64,000 nt of DNA. It comes from Sycobia sp. Sy_11. Taxonomy: Eukaryota > Arthropoda > Insecta > Hymenoptera > Epichrysomallidae. The notes beneath the pieces were generated by a model. It did not search any database. It saw nothing but the letters and a program-made list of their open reading frames with translations, and was not told the DNA's origin. The translations under genes were made by a program, and so were the position numbers. Location: NCBI GenBank assembly GCA_018907035.1, contig JACCIC010000270.1, positions 444,001-508,000 of the forward strand. Direction: 5' to 3'. This document shows, one piece after another, positions 48,571 through 61,300 of the stretch. Positions within the stretch are counted from its first letter, which is position 1; each line of letters opens with the position of its first letter.

Positions 48571-49790
48571 TTCTGATTTTTACAAGATCGTAATTGCGAT
48601 CGATTGCGAGCTCGAATCGAATCTAAGGCGTAGGGGAATGTTACGAGAAAGTTTTAAAGATATTTTTTTAAAAAGAGGCAATTATCTACATAGAGAAAGC
48701 GTTTATCGAAGATTAGTTTTACTGAAGTTTTGTTTCTAATCTTTTAGATTCGAAATAAAAAAATATTTATATGTTTTTTTTTTCACTATTAAACACTAAA
48801 TTTTACAACTAGACCTAAGCACGTTATGTTGTCGCGAAATTTGCTGCTCGATTAGCCGAACCCATGTCAAAATTTCATCGAAACTATATCGATAGGGCGA
48901 CGTTAAACTATAATAAATAAAAAATTGGGAGAAAAAAAATATGAAAAAATGCGCGTCAAATATTTGACTCATGATTCCGTTTTGCTAGATGTATCTGAAA
49001 TCAAAAAATTACATTCCATATCAATATCTGTATTAGGCTATTGTGCAAACAATATATTTGAAAAAACTATTTTATGTTATAAAATTATTATTATAAAATT
49101 TCTATTATAAACACATCGTTTCATACGTTAGACTAATATCTGCCGAAATTTTTTCTTTTTCTTCAATTATGAACACTGGTTTAAAAAAAATATTAAGCAA
49201 AAAGTCATTTGAAAGTTGGCATTTCGAATAATCAACATAAATCAAGGATTCTATCTTCTCACTGCTGTAAGATTAAGTGAAGTTAAAATAGCTGAAAATT
49301 GCCACACCTATTCAAAAGTGACTGCCAATGAACTAACACATTTAATATCTCGTCTCGGAAGCTAACGAATTTCACATTTTTCCGCAGAAGATTCACACAA
49401 TTTGTAATTTTACAACGATCACGATATGAATAAACGTGCACCATTCTAAATTTCATAGGATCTGAATATGGTTGTATCTGACAGTGAAAATATGCTACCT
49501 TTACAAAAGTAATTGTAATAGTCTTCGTATGACACATGAAGTCAAAATCATGTTGTAAAATAAAAATGATAGGTTTGATTTGATGAGATATTTTCATATT
49601 AGTTGGGTGGATTGATCTCGTATTTAAAAGATTATTGTACAGCTGCATAGATACAATACACGGGGATTTTCCAACACTTGACACAAACACGAGCTGGAAG
49701 TAAAAAAATTATTTCCCGAAAAAATTTCCAATTCTACGAGATTAATACAGACGAACCCAATTCGAATATCCTCTACGCCAAAACGCTCCG
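48571..49790. other. AT-rich, repeat-poor tract
   Basis: Unique AT-rich DNA that includes the long - strand frame at 49283-49690. Confidence 0.6.
49283..49690 (-). other. Unusually long open frame in AT-rich DNA
   Basis: 135 codons without a stop, beginning at GTG (first internal ATG at about codon 15). In DNA this AT-rich a stop is expected about every 14 codons, so the frame is noticeable, though not impossible for the amount of sequence examined. It has a mixed composition with regularly spaced Cys and His and no repeat. I do not recognise a domain. A decayed insect receptor-like exon is one guess, without support. Confidence 0.15.
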
Positions 49791-50195
49791 GTCTCATAGC
49801 GCGAGCTTTAATCGGGCATCAGCATCGTGGAAGGGAAGGGGACGGCAGCTTTAACGGACGATCGACTCCGGAAAAGACGAAACGAGCTTGCGCCAGCGCG
49901 CGCGCGAACAGCCGCGCGAACGACCGATACGGCCGATCCTATCGTTTTTCCCCGTAGTATCCCTTTATATACAGGCGTGCACGGCAAAGCGTGATAGCCC
50001 CGTGCCTGGGACTGGCGGCGTGGGGGCTGCGGCGGGAGCGAGGCTCACCGGAAGGGATGGATGCGCGCCCCCCTCGAGCCACCTTCCGTCCCTCCCATTC
50101 GAGCGGGGGGATCCTTGAAGCCGGACACCGGCGCCGGTGCGTAACATTAATTACGGGGAGAGAGGGTTGGCGGCTAGCGGTACCGGCGCGATTAT
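49791..50195. other. CpG-rich unique sequence
   Basis: GC-rich DNA open on both strands in several frames. No gene recognised. Confidence 0.6.
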
Positions 50196-50196
50196 C

Positions 50197-50199
<3 letters not shown>

Positions 50200-50226
<27 letters not shown>
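50200..50226. repeat. (GA)n microsatellite
   Basis: About 13 GA units, followed 160 bp on by CT-rich tracts (50375-50415). Confidence 0.95.
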
Positions 50227-50230
<4 letters not shown>

Positions 50231-50541
50231 ATGGGCGACCCGACGACTTTTGCATGACGCACGCGCGTTCGCTTCCGGGCGGCTGATAAGGGAAAGAGAG
50301 TGAGCCCCGGAAAACGATATAATTTCGTCTGCCCGTGCGCGTCGTCCAGCTGACCCTCTTCCGCTCTATCGCTCGCTCTCTTCCTCTCTCTCTTCCTCTC
50401 TCTCTCTCTCACACACGATCTTTCTCTTGCTTCCCGTTATCTTTTTCTCTTTCCCTATCTATACTTGCCTCTATTCCTGTTTTGGGGGGGACTTTCACTT
50501 GGCCTCTCGTGCAGGCGATTCAAAGTTAAATGGTTTATCCA

Positions 50542-50563
50542 CTTGTTACGAGCTTGTTACGAG
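50542..50563. repeat. Tandem 11-bp duplication
   Basis: Two perfect adjacent copies of CTTGTTACGAG. Confidence 0.92.
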
Positions 50564-51300
50564 TCGAACGGAGAAATTAGTTCGAGATTGGCCGTGAAAA
50601 GCGGCCGGTCCTTATACATAATCTACGTATTACGTGTAATTGATTTCCATCGAACGCTATACCTTTTTCACCGATAAAATCTGTCTGCGAAACGGCACGC
50701 CCTCGATGCCTTTGATCGTTGCTCGCATATAGATGCCCGTTGGAAAACTTTTTCAGGGCAGCTGACTAGAAAAATGATAGATGTCTTATTTCTCAGCGAC
50801 TAAAGTCGCGTTCCTGTGAAATTTACGTATTTGATCGTCGAAACGTGAAACAATTTCACGGGTAACGGTCTTTGCAGAATGAAACTTTAAACGAGAATTA
50901 CGACGTTGTCGCCCAACTTCACAGCGTTGACGTAATTAAAGTATCCGATCCAACGAATGCGTTCTATTTCGAGACTTATCGGCAGTGCCTCGCATAACGT
51001 CGAAGACCTTCGCGACGCTCGGAAGAATCCTCGCAGGCTCGAAACCGAAGCGCCCGGCGTTTTCTATCAGCTGTCGTCTCGGAGCCGCTGACCCTTAGAA
51101 ATCACCGAGCTTGCGAAGCAAACCACTCTCTCGCTCTCTCTCTCTTCTCTCTCTCTCTCTCTCTTCTCTCGTCTCTTATCCCGTCGAAAGCTCCTCGGCC
51201 GTACAGAGATTTACCAGTGGCTTGGCGCGCACAATGAACTTTAATTATGCGCTCCCAGCGTCCGAGCCGCGACAGCCGAAAGGTTTTTGTCCCCGCAAGT
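50564..51300. other. Unique CpG-rich sequence
   Basis: Complex repeat-free DNA apart from CT tracts at 51130-51170. No gene recognised. Confidence 0.6.
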
Positions 51301-51313
51301 GGCGGTCGAGAAG

Positions 51314-51342
51314 GAGGAGGAGGAGGAGGAGGAGGAGGAGGA
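51314..51342. repeat. (GGA)n microsatellite
   Basis: About nine AGG units. Confidence 0.95.
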
Positions 51343-51740
51343 AGCGTCAGGATTATAGGAGGAGTAGAACGGCGTAACGCGGCAGTCACTATCGGAGTAC
51401 GCTTTTTCATCGGCGCGTCCCCCCCCCCTCACATCCCCCGTCGCCCCTTTTGTTTCAGCGCTGACACTGGCTCCCGCTTTTTTGCGCCACGGGCTTTTGG
51501 CGCCGCGAGAGCGCCGGCGAGACGATTGCCGAGAGTTGATTTTCATCCGAGCATCGGGGTGGGAGAACGAGGCGGCGAGAAGAGAAAAACCAGTGCGACT
51601 GTCGTGTATATATAGTACGTTATAATATAGCTATACGGTTTATCGTCTTGTCTGTACGGTTTTCGCTTCAGGGACGAGACGATAAGCAACGTGTAGCGAA
51701 TTGTTTTTCTCGAACCGGGGCTCCTGTATATGGGGAAAAC

Positions 51741-51756
51741 AAAAAAAAAAAAAAAA
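51741..51756. repeat. Poly-A tract
   Basis: 16 consecutive A. No element body recognised. Confidence 0.9.
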
Positions 51757-52676
51757 TCCTTTCTTCTCGATGTATTTATTCCTCTATTGTTGTCCTTGTA
51801 ATCATTACGAGATACGCGCGGTCGAGCAAATCGAAGGCGATGTCATATCCCCGTTCCCGCAATAACCCGACTCCCGGAGATTTTCTCTGTCTCTCTCTCC
51901 CTCTAGCTCGTCACCCGAGACTCGCGCCCGACTGCATCGGGGAGAACGCAGCTCCTGCTCGGTTACCCGACTCTTCGATTCGCCCGCGAAACTTTCCGCC
52001 GCGGACGTACGAGCCGATGCAGCGTGGCGTCGGCGGCAGGGAGACTTTTCTTCCTCCCTCACCCCCACCCTCCCCTCACCGCCGACCCTCGCGCACGGGA
52101 TAATGAGATTTCTCAACGGTGCGCACGGAAAACGAGCGAAGGAGCGAGGGAGATGGAGGGCAGAGGGACTTGTAATAAGAATTCTTCGATGAACTCCGAA
52201 GTGCACAATAAAGCGAGGGTCTCACCTTCATCCCCCTCGCCGCCTCCCCGTCTCCGCTCATCCGTGGGTCCTCGAAGAGCAGGTTGAAGAACGCGGTATC
52301 GAGGAAAAAACGGGAGAGGAGAAAAAAAAGAAGCCCGAGAGCCGGGTCTCGGGGAAGGTGTCGCGTTGGCTCGATATACAGAGGGCGAGGGGAAGAGGGA
52401 GGTAGGAAGGAGGGGATTATTTTGTTCTCGGAAACGCCTTCATTGGATTTGCCTCGGATGCCTCCGCGGGAACGCCGATGCGCGCGCGGTCCGCTGGGAA
52501 GTTCCGTATACCTCGACTATCTCTCTCTTCTCTCTCTCTCTTCTCTTCTTCCCTTAGAGCCTTCGAACGAGTCGATTCGAGTTTCCCGCGTTTCCTCTTC
52601 CTATCTCTCTCTCTTTCTCTGCTCTTATTACACACCACGCGCACCTCGAGGGGAGGCTAACGTCGATATAGGTCTC

Positions 52677-52680
<4 letters not shown>
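51757..52680. other. CpG-rich block
   Basis: GC-rich DNA with CT-rich patches at 52520-52550 and 52600-52620. Overlapping open frames on both strands show no domain. No gene recognised. Confidence 0.6.

Positions 52681-52681
<1 letters not shown>

Positions 52682-52721
<40 letters not shown>
52682..52721. repeat. (TA)n microsatellite
   Basis: Pure TA array of about 40 bp. Confidence 0.97.
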
Positions 52722-52724
<3 letters not shown>

Positions 52725-52914
52725 AGGGACGACGACTCTTTCCCTCTCGCGGGACAGGCAATACTACTCCAGAGAGTCGTTAGTGCTCGTTTACCCGACA
52801 GTAGTCGTAAGAAAGCTTATATGTCTATATAGTTATACTTTTATAACGCGCGTTCTCGTGCTGTATAATATACTTTCTTATCGAGCTTTTCTTCATTCGA
52901 CCGTGTGCTTGTCT

Positions 52915-52930
52915 GCGCGCGCGCGCGCGC
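52915..52930. repeat. (GC)n run
   Basis: Eight alternating GC units. Confidence 0.93.
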
Positions 52931-53280
52931 ACATTGCACACAAGAGCCACAGGCGAAGACGCGGCACATCGAGAAGAGCAAACGTCCAACGCTCGAGGGA
53001 TAAACGGGGGAAAGAAAGGGGGTCACGAAGGGTGAGAGCCGGAGGGAGGGCAAGGAAAAGGCCGCCGCGTACGTCGTTCTGTCGGGGAATGCGAGCCTGC
53101 GGGACGCAAGAGCGAAACGTCGCGACGCGGCTGGCGTATATACACATCTGCGTAACTGTATAAACGTAGCGCGGCTTGCGGGGCCGATAGTAAAAGAGCG
53201 AGAGCGTGATATTATATATACGGCACCGAGCGTCGTATACCTAAATGTATGCACGTTGCGCTAAATATACATGTGTGTAT
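52931..53280. other. CpG-rich unique sequence
   Basis: No gene recognised. Confidence 0.55.
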
Positions 53281-53293
53281 GTGTGAGTATATA

Positions 53294-53295
<2 letters not shown>

Positions 53296-53340
<45 letters not shown>
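53296..53340. repeat. (TA)n microsatellite
   Basis: Pure TA array of about 45 bp. Confidence 0.97.
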
Positions 53341-53343
<3 letters not shown>

Positions 53344-53612
53344 ACAGATATAAGCGGCACTGCGCAGTGCGCGGTCGTTCTGGACATCTGTTGCGCCGAC
53401 GCGGCAGTCGTCGTCGTCGGCGTCGGCCGCGGCGTCGCGCCGTTGTCTCCTGGTAGGCTTTCCTATATATACATACATGTATACGGACACCAGAAGACGG
53501 GATATTTGCATAATTGTCATTGCGCGCTGGAGTCGCCTTCTTTCGCTCCTCGATACTCTTGGGATAGACGCGCGCGAGGGGGGGGGGCATAAACATTGAC
53601 GATATTAAACAG

Positions 53613-53645
<33 letters not shown>
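53613..53645. repeat. (GA)n microsatellite
   Basis: About 16 GA units. Confidence 0.96.
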
Positions 53646-53652
<7 letters not shown>

Positions 53653-53689
53653 CAGAGAGAAAGAAAAAGCGAGTTTCCTGCACTGCTCG

Positions 53690-54850
53690 AAGTTATATTG
53701 AAAAATTTCGCGTTTTGCGTGGAAAAAAAAACTACACCAGGCTCATGGGACTGATATATTTACATAGTTATTGCATTTATTGGACCAGGACAAAAAAAAA
53801 GGCGTACCATATAGAAATTCCTATACTAAAGTATAATAACTAAGTAAACCTGTATATAAGCTGAGAAAATAAAATTATCAACAATTAATTTAGCCAAATC
53901 CTCGAATCATATTTATGTTTATTAATTATATTTATAATTTATTTATATTTATTATTATGTTAAGAATTATATTTATTAGAGCGAGTATTAAACATAATTT
54001 AAAAGCAATTGATAAGAGAATTAATTATTGTTTCGTAATTTTATTATGTACCATTCAATATTTTTATCGGTCTTTTTACGTGTTTTAAAAAATCATATTA
54101 TTTTTATTTTTTAAGAAGCCTGTAAGTCTATTCAACATATTTATTCCTTTTCTTTATATCAGTTGACGGACGTGAAATTATTAGGTTCTATGTTTCATGA
54201 AATGAACAATAATATTATTATTTTTAAACCGCTACATTAATTTGATGCTTTCTTATAAGCAATCGTTTTTGTTTTTATGTAAAAAATGATACGTATCGAT
54301 GCAATACGAGCTGAAGTTGTATGTTTCAAATGTGAATATTTTTTGTAATATAGGCGAAAAATCACTATTTTATTATGATTCGTTCCTAATAAAAGAATTT
54401 TTTTGATCAAGTTAATATCAAAATTTAATCATAAAAATTTTCCAATGACCAATTGAGTGTAGTATTATAGCTATGCGGTCTCATATGTGCAACGTTCTAT
54501 TACTCTATGCGAAGGCGAAGAAATATATTTATCAAGTTTGTCAATTTTAACACTTATATTATAATTTACAGAACTTTTTATAAAAGTTTTCCTTCTTCCA
54601 ACCATCGAATCGTGCCTTCGCCGCTTCTCTCTCTTTTAAAGGAGTAATAATATGGACCGAACTTAGACTACTTCCTCACCTATCGTACGCTAGAGTTTTC
54701 CCTACGGACCTCGTTATGACCCGTCCCTCGGCAAGGCCTTCAGAATCGGACGGTACGCTTCTCGTTTACTAAACAAAGCCCGCGATAAAAAGATCTTATA
54801 AACTGATTCAGCGATCTATACTATTTTACGGCGACATATGCGTAAAGCGC
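53690..54850. other. AT-rich, repeat-poor tract
   Basis: Very AT-rich sequence with TTTAT/ATTTA-type repetition at 53910-53970 and no long microsatellite. No mitochondrial-like gene recognised. Confidence 0.65.
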
Positions 54851-55288
54851 GTATTTTACTCGTTCCCGAGTGGCGCAAAAGCGATCGATTGGACGGCCTT
54901 GGCATAGGCGAGGAGACGACGAAATCCGTTCGACCATCGACAATTACGGATTCTTAGCTTATCCAATCCCACGATTACACGTTAATACGGCGAAATTCGA
55001 AATTCCATCGAAAGAGGACATTTTGTGGGTGAAAGATTCGGGATTCGGATGCTCATACGCAATCGTCCATTTCTTCGACTTCCTTTGTCGACTGCACGCC
55101 CGATGAAATTGAAATCGCGAGGTACGGCGAGGCAGGAAGCTTCAGGAAAAAGGGCCATTATTAGTTTTCCGAAATCTTAAAGTTTTGCGCGAATCTCTCT
55201 TGGTCGGGTGGCGCCGGAAGCCGATCGTATGTGCGCGCCTCGGTGATATTACTTTGGCGTAGCGCGCGCGCTCTTTTTTTCCCGGGCT

Positions 55289-55290
<2 letters not shown>
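54851..55290. other. Unique mixed sequence
   Basis: The + frame at 54870-55106 (78 codons) is ordinary in composition but has no domain. No gene recognised. Confidence 0.55.

Positions 55291-55291
<1 letters not shown>

Positions 55292-55332
<41 letters not shown>
55292..55332. repeat. (TA)n microsatellite
   Basis: Pure TA array of about 40 bp. Confidence 0.97.
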
Positions 55333-55333
<1 letters not shown>

Positions 55334-56170
55334 GCAGGAGCACTGGCGTCTTTATTAGAAACCGGAGCGGACGGATGGGGGTCTCGGGGGCAATTTTTTT
55401 TCTTTCACGGCGGGGACGGGCTCTCGGATAGGAGGAATGGATGAACGTTATAACGACAAAGGGAAATGGTTAAGGGATGAAAGAGGGGGGAACGGGGTTA
55501 CGAAACTAGCGTCGAGAGAAAATCCCCGTGGCCATACGTTAGAGGGCCTTTAAGTGCCAACGGAAAGTAGGATTTTACTTGTCGAGGATCACGCGAGTAT
55601 TTCGTGTACGTATGCATGCATGTATATGTGTGCCTTTCTCAAGGGGAGGAATAATGAAGGGGGGAAAGAAAACAGGATATTTTACCGTGCTTTGCTTGTC
55701 GCAGCTTCTCTTTTGCGATTAGCTCTTCGTGAAAAATTACCAAGAACAGTCCGTCATCGATATTTCTGACATGCATAATGCAATGAATTTTTTTTGTCTC
55801 TAATCGTTCTTCCGACGTCGCTTAAAAATGCTACTTTTAATTAAGGCCGACGCATATATTTGGAATCGTCGACGACGCAACAGATTGACGATATGCCGTT
55901 TTCCGCCGCCGTCGCGAAACGTCGGAGCTGTACGTCGAACAGCGCCGATGGGAAATGAGCGGCGCAGGAAAATTACCACAATATTGATTTATAAATTAAG
56001 CCGAATCGCGGGCTTTCGCGTAAAAAATTCAGACACCTGCCGCGCTCTAATTTATATACCTATATACACGTCTGCATAACTTAATCCGCGACGCAAAAGT
56101 GACAATAAGTCCATTATGTCAAGAGTTCGGCCGTGCCGTCGCGCGTCGCGTGTCGGCGCAAAGCGAGCGC
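55333..56170. other. Unique CpG-rich sequence
   Basis: No gene and no long repeat recognised. Confidence 0.6.
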
Positions 56171-56290
56171 GCGAGGGATAGAGAGAGATAGAGAGAGAGA
56201 GAGAGAGATACGCAGCAGCGCGGATGGAGAGAGAGAAAAAAGAAGCAAGAAAGAAAGAAGAGAAAGGAAGAAGGAAAGAAAGAAAGAGGC
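56170..56290. repeat. Purine-rich GA/GAAA tract
   Basis: About 120 bp almost wholly of purines on the + strand (GATA-interrupted GA, then GAAA units), a candidate for triplex-forming DNA. Confidence 0.85.
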
Positions 56291-56439
56291 CGCGCTACCA
56301 GTTAAATCCAATTGCCTCCGAACCCCCTCGCCCAGCCACTCTTGCCGTTCGGCTTATTCAATTTTCTCGCGAGGTGCGAGGATTCCGATAAAAGCCTCGC
56401 GCGTCATTTATTTAAACTCGCCTCCATTTATTTAACGAC

Positions 56440-56880
56440 GGCGCGAAAATAAAAAAAAAAAAAAGGGGGGAGAGGGAAAAAAATAATACCGACGACGGGA
56501 GGGGGGACGGTCGCGTGAGCGCGTGCGCCGGTGGACTCTGAATTCATTTTCCAGAAGGGAAAGGAGAGGCGGCGGAGGAGGAGGAGTAGGAGGAGGATTG
56601 GGGAAGTATAGGAGGGAATAGAGACGAGTCGCCGTTAGGGGGAGGGGGCGAGGGAGCCTCCGGGAATTCCACGAGTTTCCGCCGTCACGTATACGCTCGT
56701 CGTCGTCGTCGCCGTCGCCGTTGTCCCACGTTGGGCGTCTTGACGGCTGGATTATATAAGGGAGTGTCACAGTGCTGAGAGGCAGCGAGGGAGAGAGAGA
56801 GAGAGAGAGAGAGAGATAGTGAGAGTGAGAGAGGGAGGGAGAGAGGGAGGGAGAAAGAGCGGGTGGGAAAAAAGGAGGTA
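56440..56880. other. Purine-rich strand-asymmetric block
   Basis: The + strand is strongly purine-biased through most of this stretch: an A/G run at 56450-56500, GGA repeats at 56560-56600, and GA/GGGA at 56785-56870, interrupted by a CGT repeat at 56693-56720. The - strand frame 56432-57064 is a Pro/Ser/Leu translation of this bias. No gene recognised. Confidence 0.7.
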
Positions 56881-57059
56881 AAACTTGTTCCTTATTGGTA
56901 TGTTGAGAGCTCGTTCTAAACGTAATTAGTAATTTTTCTTCTCTTCGTCCCGCTGGAGAGAAGCGAATGCGCCACGGGAATCGCTTCCTGCGCATTATAC
57001 ATTGGGCATCGGCGTGGGGTAAAATTAAATTGACTCCAGCGCGCGCGGTGGTCGAATTA

Positions 57060-57840
57060 TGCAATAAAGGCCGCTACTCTTACAATTGAAGTTAGAAAAT
57101 ATTTATGTGTTTTATAAAAATAAAATGAGCCAACTAAATTGATGTTGTAAACTATATATATATATATATCTATATAGATTGCAACTACAAGTAGAAAGAA
57201 TAAATGGAAATTTTAGAATTTTTCAACCGCGTGTACTGGAAATTAGAGCAATGAAAGAAATTTATAGCTGTAGACTAGTAAGAGCAAAATTAAGTATAGA
57301 TGATAATCTTAATTGCGCTGATAGCAAATAACGGCTGCTTTCCTGCCTCTGGCACTGCTAATCGAATTCATTTGTATTTCCGTAACATCGCAGAATTATT
57401 TCTAAAACATTGGTGTTTGATAGCGAAATCCATCTGCATATCATTAGAGCAATAATTTAAAAATATTTTACCAATATCGAAATGTCCCATGAAAAAATAT
57501 GTTGAAACATTATTTCTGTACATATGACTACGTATTTCTGTATATATGTTTTGAAATATTTCTCATTTTATGCTTAGAAACTAATAAATATTTTTATCGA
57601 TCTACTAGTTTTGTTAATTAACTTAATAAACAAGTTAAAATTTTTTTTACGAATCGTACTTACAATTTACATTCTATTTATACGACAATCAATCAGAAGC
57701 GTATCATATAAATAGTCACTTTGGTAAAATACACATAAACATATTTTTGGAATTGATCGAAAAAATATTAGTAAGAAGATAAACCCTATTTATCAACGTT
57801 TCAAATAGCGCCCTGTTTACTTTCATCATTTGATGCGCCT
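57060..57840. other. AT-rich, repeat-poor tract
   Basis: Unique AT-rich sequence with one short TA run near 57153-57168. No gene recognised. Confidence 0.65.
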
Positions 57841-57940
57841 TGTGCTACCTTGAGGGAATGCCCCGAGCGATTAATATTATCGCGACGCGAAATATTCGAC
57901 CGAGATGGCACAAACTTGTCTCTTTATTGGGAAGTAAAAT

Positions 57941-57960
57941 AAAAAAAAAAAAAAAAAAAA
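57941..57960. repeat. Poly-A tract
   Basis: 20 consecutive A, followed by further A-rich sequence to about 57990. No retroposon body or flanking duplication recognised. Confidence 0.92.
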
Positions 57961-57990
57961 CGAAAAAAAAGAAACGAGAAAAGAAAAAGA

Positions 57991-58517
57991 TCGGAGATAG
58001 TATGGCTGGTAAAAAAGTTTCGACAACCGTTGATGATTGATCCAAACTCGAACTGTCGAAATTGAAAAACTTAACACAATATGCCCCGCGAATACACTTC
58101 TCCCCGAGCCAGCCACACTCGATCAAAATTTTTGCGGGGAGCGTATATACGGCATTCTAAGGGCTGCTGGAATTTTTTCCGCAACACTTGGCGCTCTTTC
58201 CACATCCGCCCCCGAATCGCCATTTCTCCCCGCATTTCTCCGACTAACGCTCAACGCTCGGGCACGAATTCCACGTATTACAATTGGATAGCACTCTTGG
58301 CAATAATTAACGTCCCCTGACTGGCGGCACGTTCGACCGCATGACACACACTCTTCCTCTCTCGCTCTCTGTCTCTATCTCTATCGCCCTTTTACCTCTA
58401 TTTTGCGGTCGTGGGCGCTGTGATATAACACTCCCTTAAGGAAAATCGAGAAAGGAGAAAAAGGTGTGATCCCGAATAGATGCCATGAGAAAGTGAGACA
58501 GAGAGTAAGCGAAAGAT

Positions 58518-58520
<3 letters not shown>
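57991..58520. other. Unique sequence
   Basis: No gene recognised. Several overlapping short frames on both strands. Confidence 0.55.

Positions 58521-58524
<4 letters not shown>

Positions 58525-58559
<35 letters not shown>
58525..58559. repeat. (GA)n microsatellite
   Basis: About 17 GA units. Confidence 0.96.
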
Positions 58560-58567
<8 letters not shown>

Positions 58568-59018
58568 AAAAGAGCGTGGTTCTCGAGGTCATATTATAAA
58601 GACTGCTGGAGAAAGAAGAAAAAGCGGTAGGAAATGAGCGGCTGCTCTAGTGGGATCGGGGGAGGGGGATAAATAGACCTCTTGATTTTTCACACCCCGT
58701 GCTCACACAGTATCTCGTTGATACGACATGTTTCTTCTCTTTCGCTCTCCTCCCCCCTTCCCACTCTCTCTCTCTCTCTCTATCTCTCATTCTCCTTCGG
58801 AGACCCACTCTTATTTCTCCTCCCTGGATTCGTAAGAAAAGCCTCGAGAGTCGCTGGGGCGGGCTGCGCGAAATTGCGTCCGATTATGGCCTTCGTATAT
58901 ATCTATGGAGCGTCACCCCGGCGTAGACCTCCAGTAGAACACTTGAGGGAAACGGAGGCGAGCGCTCGGCCTTTCTCTTTTTTCACTTTCGGAGAAAATG
59001 TTTGCGGTAGCCAAGGTG

Positions 59019-59019
<1 letters not shown>

Positions 59020-59061
<42 letters not shown>
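59020..59061. repeat. (TA)n microsatellite
   Basis: Pure TA array of about 41 bp. Confidence 0.97.
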
Positions 59062-59064
<3 letters not shown>

Positions 59065-59069
59065 CTTAG

Positions 59070-60140
59070 AGGCGACGATGGTCATCGAAGCTTGGGTAAT
59101 GGTCCTTAGTAAGCCTTTTCTATTTAATAATCTTCCATTTAATCGAGTCTCAACAGTTTTTACGCTAACCTCTAAAAAATTTGACCGAACGTTACAGCTC
59201 TGTTGCCGAGGTACAGTACCAACTCATAGCAACATTTTCGAATAATTCTAAATGGAAATTTTAACCTTTCGCAACATGTCTTACATTCCACTCACCACGA
59301 TAGCTATCGTTAGCCCCAACGGAAATAAATAAAAGAACAACTATTATAAAAGAAACGAATATTATATCTGTAATCATATCAATTATACTATATCAATTGT
59401 ATTTACAAAAATATGTAACTTTTAAAAGATTTTTCGAATCACCTGTGATTTTTTATTAAAAAATGCCTATATCTCCGTCATTTGCTCTGACGCTACACGA
59501 TTGAAAATCTGAACGAGTTAATCCGAAACGATGAAATTCAACTTTGTCGCAATAGTAAACGTATGGCATGGTTTCCACGATTTTTTCAATACAGCAATGG
59601 CCAAAGTATCGCCTTTTAACAAGTTGAAATAAAAAAATACTACAACAACCGTGTTTTACTGGTTCGTACAACAACGCTACTTGGCGCTATTTTATATTAA
59701 CAGATGCGTAAACCTTCCTTTGCAGGTTAAAAAATATTAGCGATACATTCTGCTTTCCGAGTCCCGAAGGTGTCGCTTTGAATTCACCTAGAAACCCATC
59801 GATTAATTATAAATGAATTAAGCGATTAAATGGAGTTTCTTTAGATGACGAGAAGTCTCAGATTTCTATAGGAAACAATTTTTATTGATAAATCCTCAAT
59901 TACATTTAAATATGCTATAGTATACTCAGGTCTCATAAGTGCGTTATCTTTCAGGACAAATGCTGCTTACAAAAGGTCATAGCCATAATTTGCGCGGCTT
60001 CAATACATTTCGTCAGTACATATTTACATGGATACCGTAAGAATATGACCAGTCAAATTGTTTTCATATAAACTTAGATATATATATATATATCGAAATA
60101 TAACAGCCAAAACCAATATCAAAACTACGTATATCCTCAC
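59070..60140. other. AT-rich, repeat-poor tract
   Basis: 1 kb of unique AT-rich DNA. A pyrimidine tract, GCAG and GTTAAA near 59728 resemble a weak splice junction. No gene recognised. Confidence 0.6.
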
Positions 60141-60144
60141 ATAT

Positions 60145-60660
60145 TAACCCTGACACGATTCCGGAGGGCGCTCCGTAGCTGTTCTAAACAAACACATCAT
60201 ATTTATCCGCCGAATCGTCGCTCAATTGACGTTTCCAGGCGGGCGTCTCCGCCATCCTGCGCTGGCATTATTAAATATTTATCCGACTCGATTAGAGCGC
60301 CCGCGCATTTCTCGGGGATCCCGGCGTTGGGCGCCCGCGCGCACGGAGAGTATCCGGTGTAGATAGAAGCCGGTGCGGCCGCGAGCGTTCGAGAAAGCCC
60401 TGCGTCAGATCTCGAACCTCCTCCCGCCCCGCCAACCATCGCCGACCGCATTGTATTTACATAACCTTCCCTTTTTTCCTTTTCTCTCTCCCGGCGCGGT
60501 TCTTATATCCCACCACTCTCGCCCTTTCAGCCACATTCGATATGTATATATATATATATATATTCCGCAAAGAGGGTAAGAAAAAAATAAAGGGGAGGGA
60601 ACGATTTTCTCGGAGAAACGCCATCGGAGATAAACGCATCGAGGCTCCCCCTCTTCTATC
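60145..60660. other. CpG-rich unique sequence
   Basis: GC-rich DNA, no gene recognised. Confidence 0.55.
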
Positions 60661-60661
60661 T

Positions 60662-60664
<3 letters not shown>

Positions 60665-60696
<32 letters not shown>
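60665..60696. repeat. (CT)n microsatellite
   Basis: About 16 CT units. Confidence 0.96.
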
Positions 60697-60698
<2 letters not shown>

Positions 60699-60929
60699 CC
60701 TGATATATATGTGCATGGCGAATGTGGGGTGCCAAGAGAGATAAAGAGCCTTCTCTAATCGAAGAAGGTGAGAGAGTATAGCGCTAACAAAATGCCACAC
60801 GATCGAAGGCCACACGAGGTCTGAAGGACGATGCTCGAAGGGATCTTTTTTTTTCAGCTCCTCTCGATATAATTTCTCCTCGCGCCTAACGCAGGCCTAC
60901 TTTTTTTGCCTTTTTACCATATCTCTCAC

Positions 60930-60976
<47 letters not shown>
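60930..60976. repeat. (TA)n microsatellite, one AA interruption
   Basis: Two TA runs of about 23 bp joined by ATAATA, which makes the array an almost perfect inverted repeat. Confidence 0.96.
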
Positions 60977-61264
60977 GGAACTATCACCCTAGAGTCATAG
61001 AGCACTATGTCCCTGTACGCAGCTTCCCGTCGCACTTTCGTCCACTGGATCTCTTTATTCGATCCCCTCCCCCGTACCTTCTTCTCTCTTGGTGTCGTGC
61101 GCACCTTTGCTGCACCTTCGCGTGTCACAGAGCTTTTATTGCTGTTGGGCGAGAGGGAGAGCGCAGACATTTGACCCTCGATCCAAGCACGGTGCGGTGG
61201 CTATTGTGTGAGGATAAAGGGCGAGAGTGAGAAAGAAAGAGAGAGGTGGTCTGTGACATCTGTT

Positions 61265-61266
<2 letters not shown>

Positions 61267-61300
<34 letters not shown>

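Noticed and set aside
56432..57064. 210-codon frame on the - strand
   Set aside because: A translation of purine-rich simple repeats (Ser, Leu, Pro runs).
60144..60190. TTAACCC start resembling a second piggyBac end
   Set aside because: No inverted partner ending in GGGTTAA was found nearby. The similar TTAACCC at 10244 is also alone.
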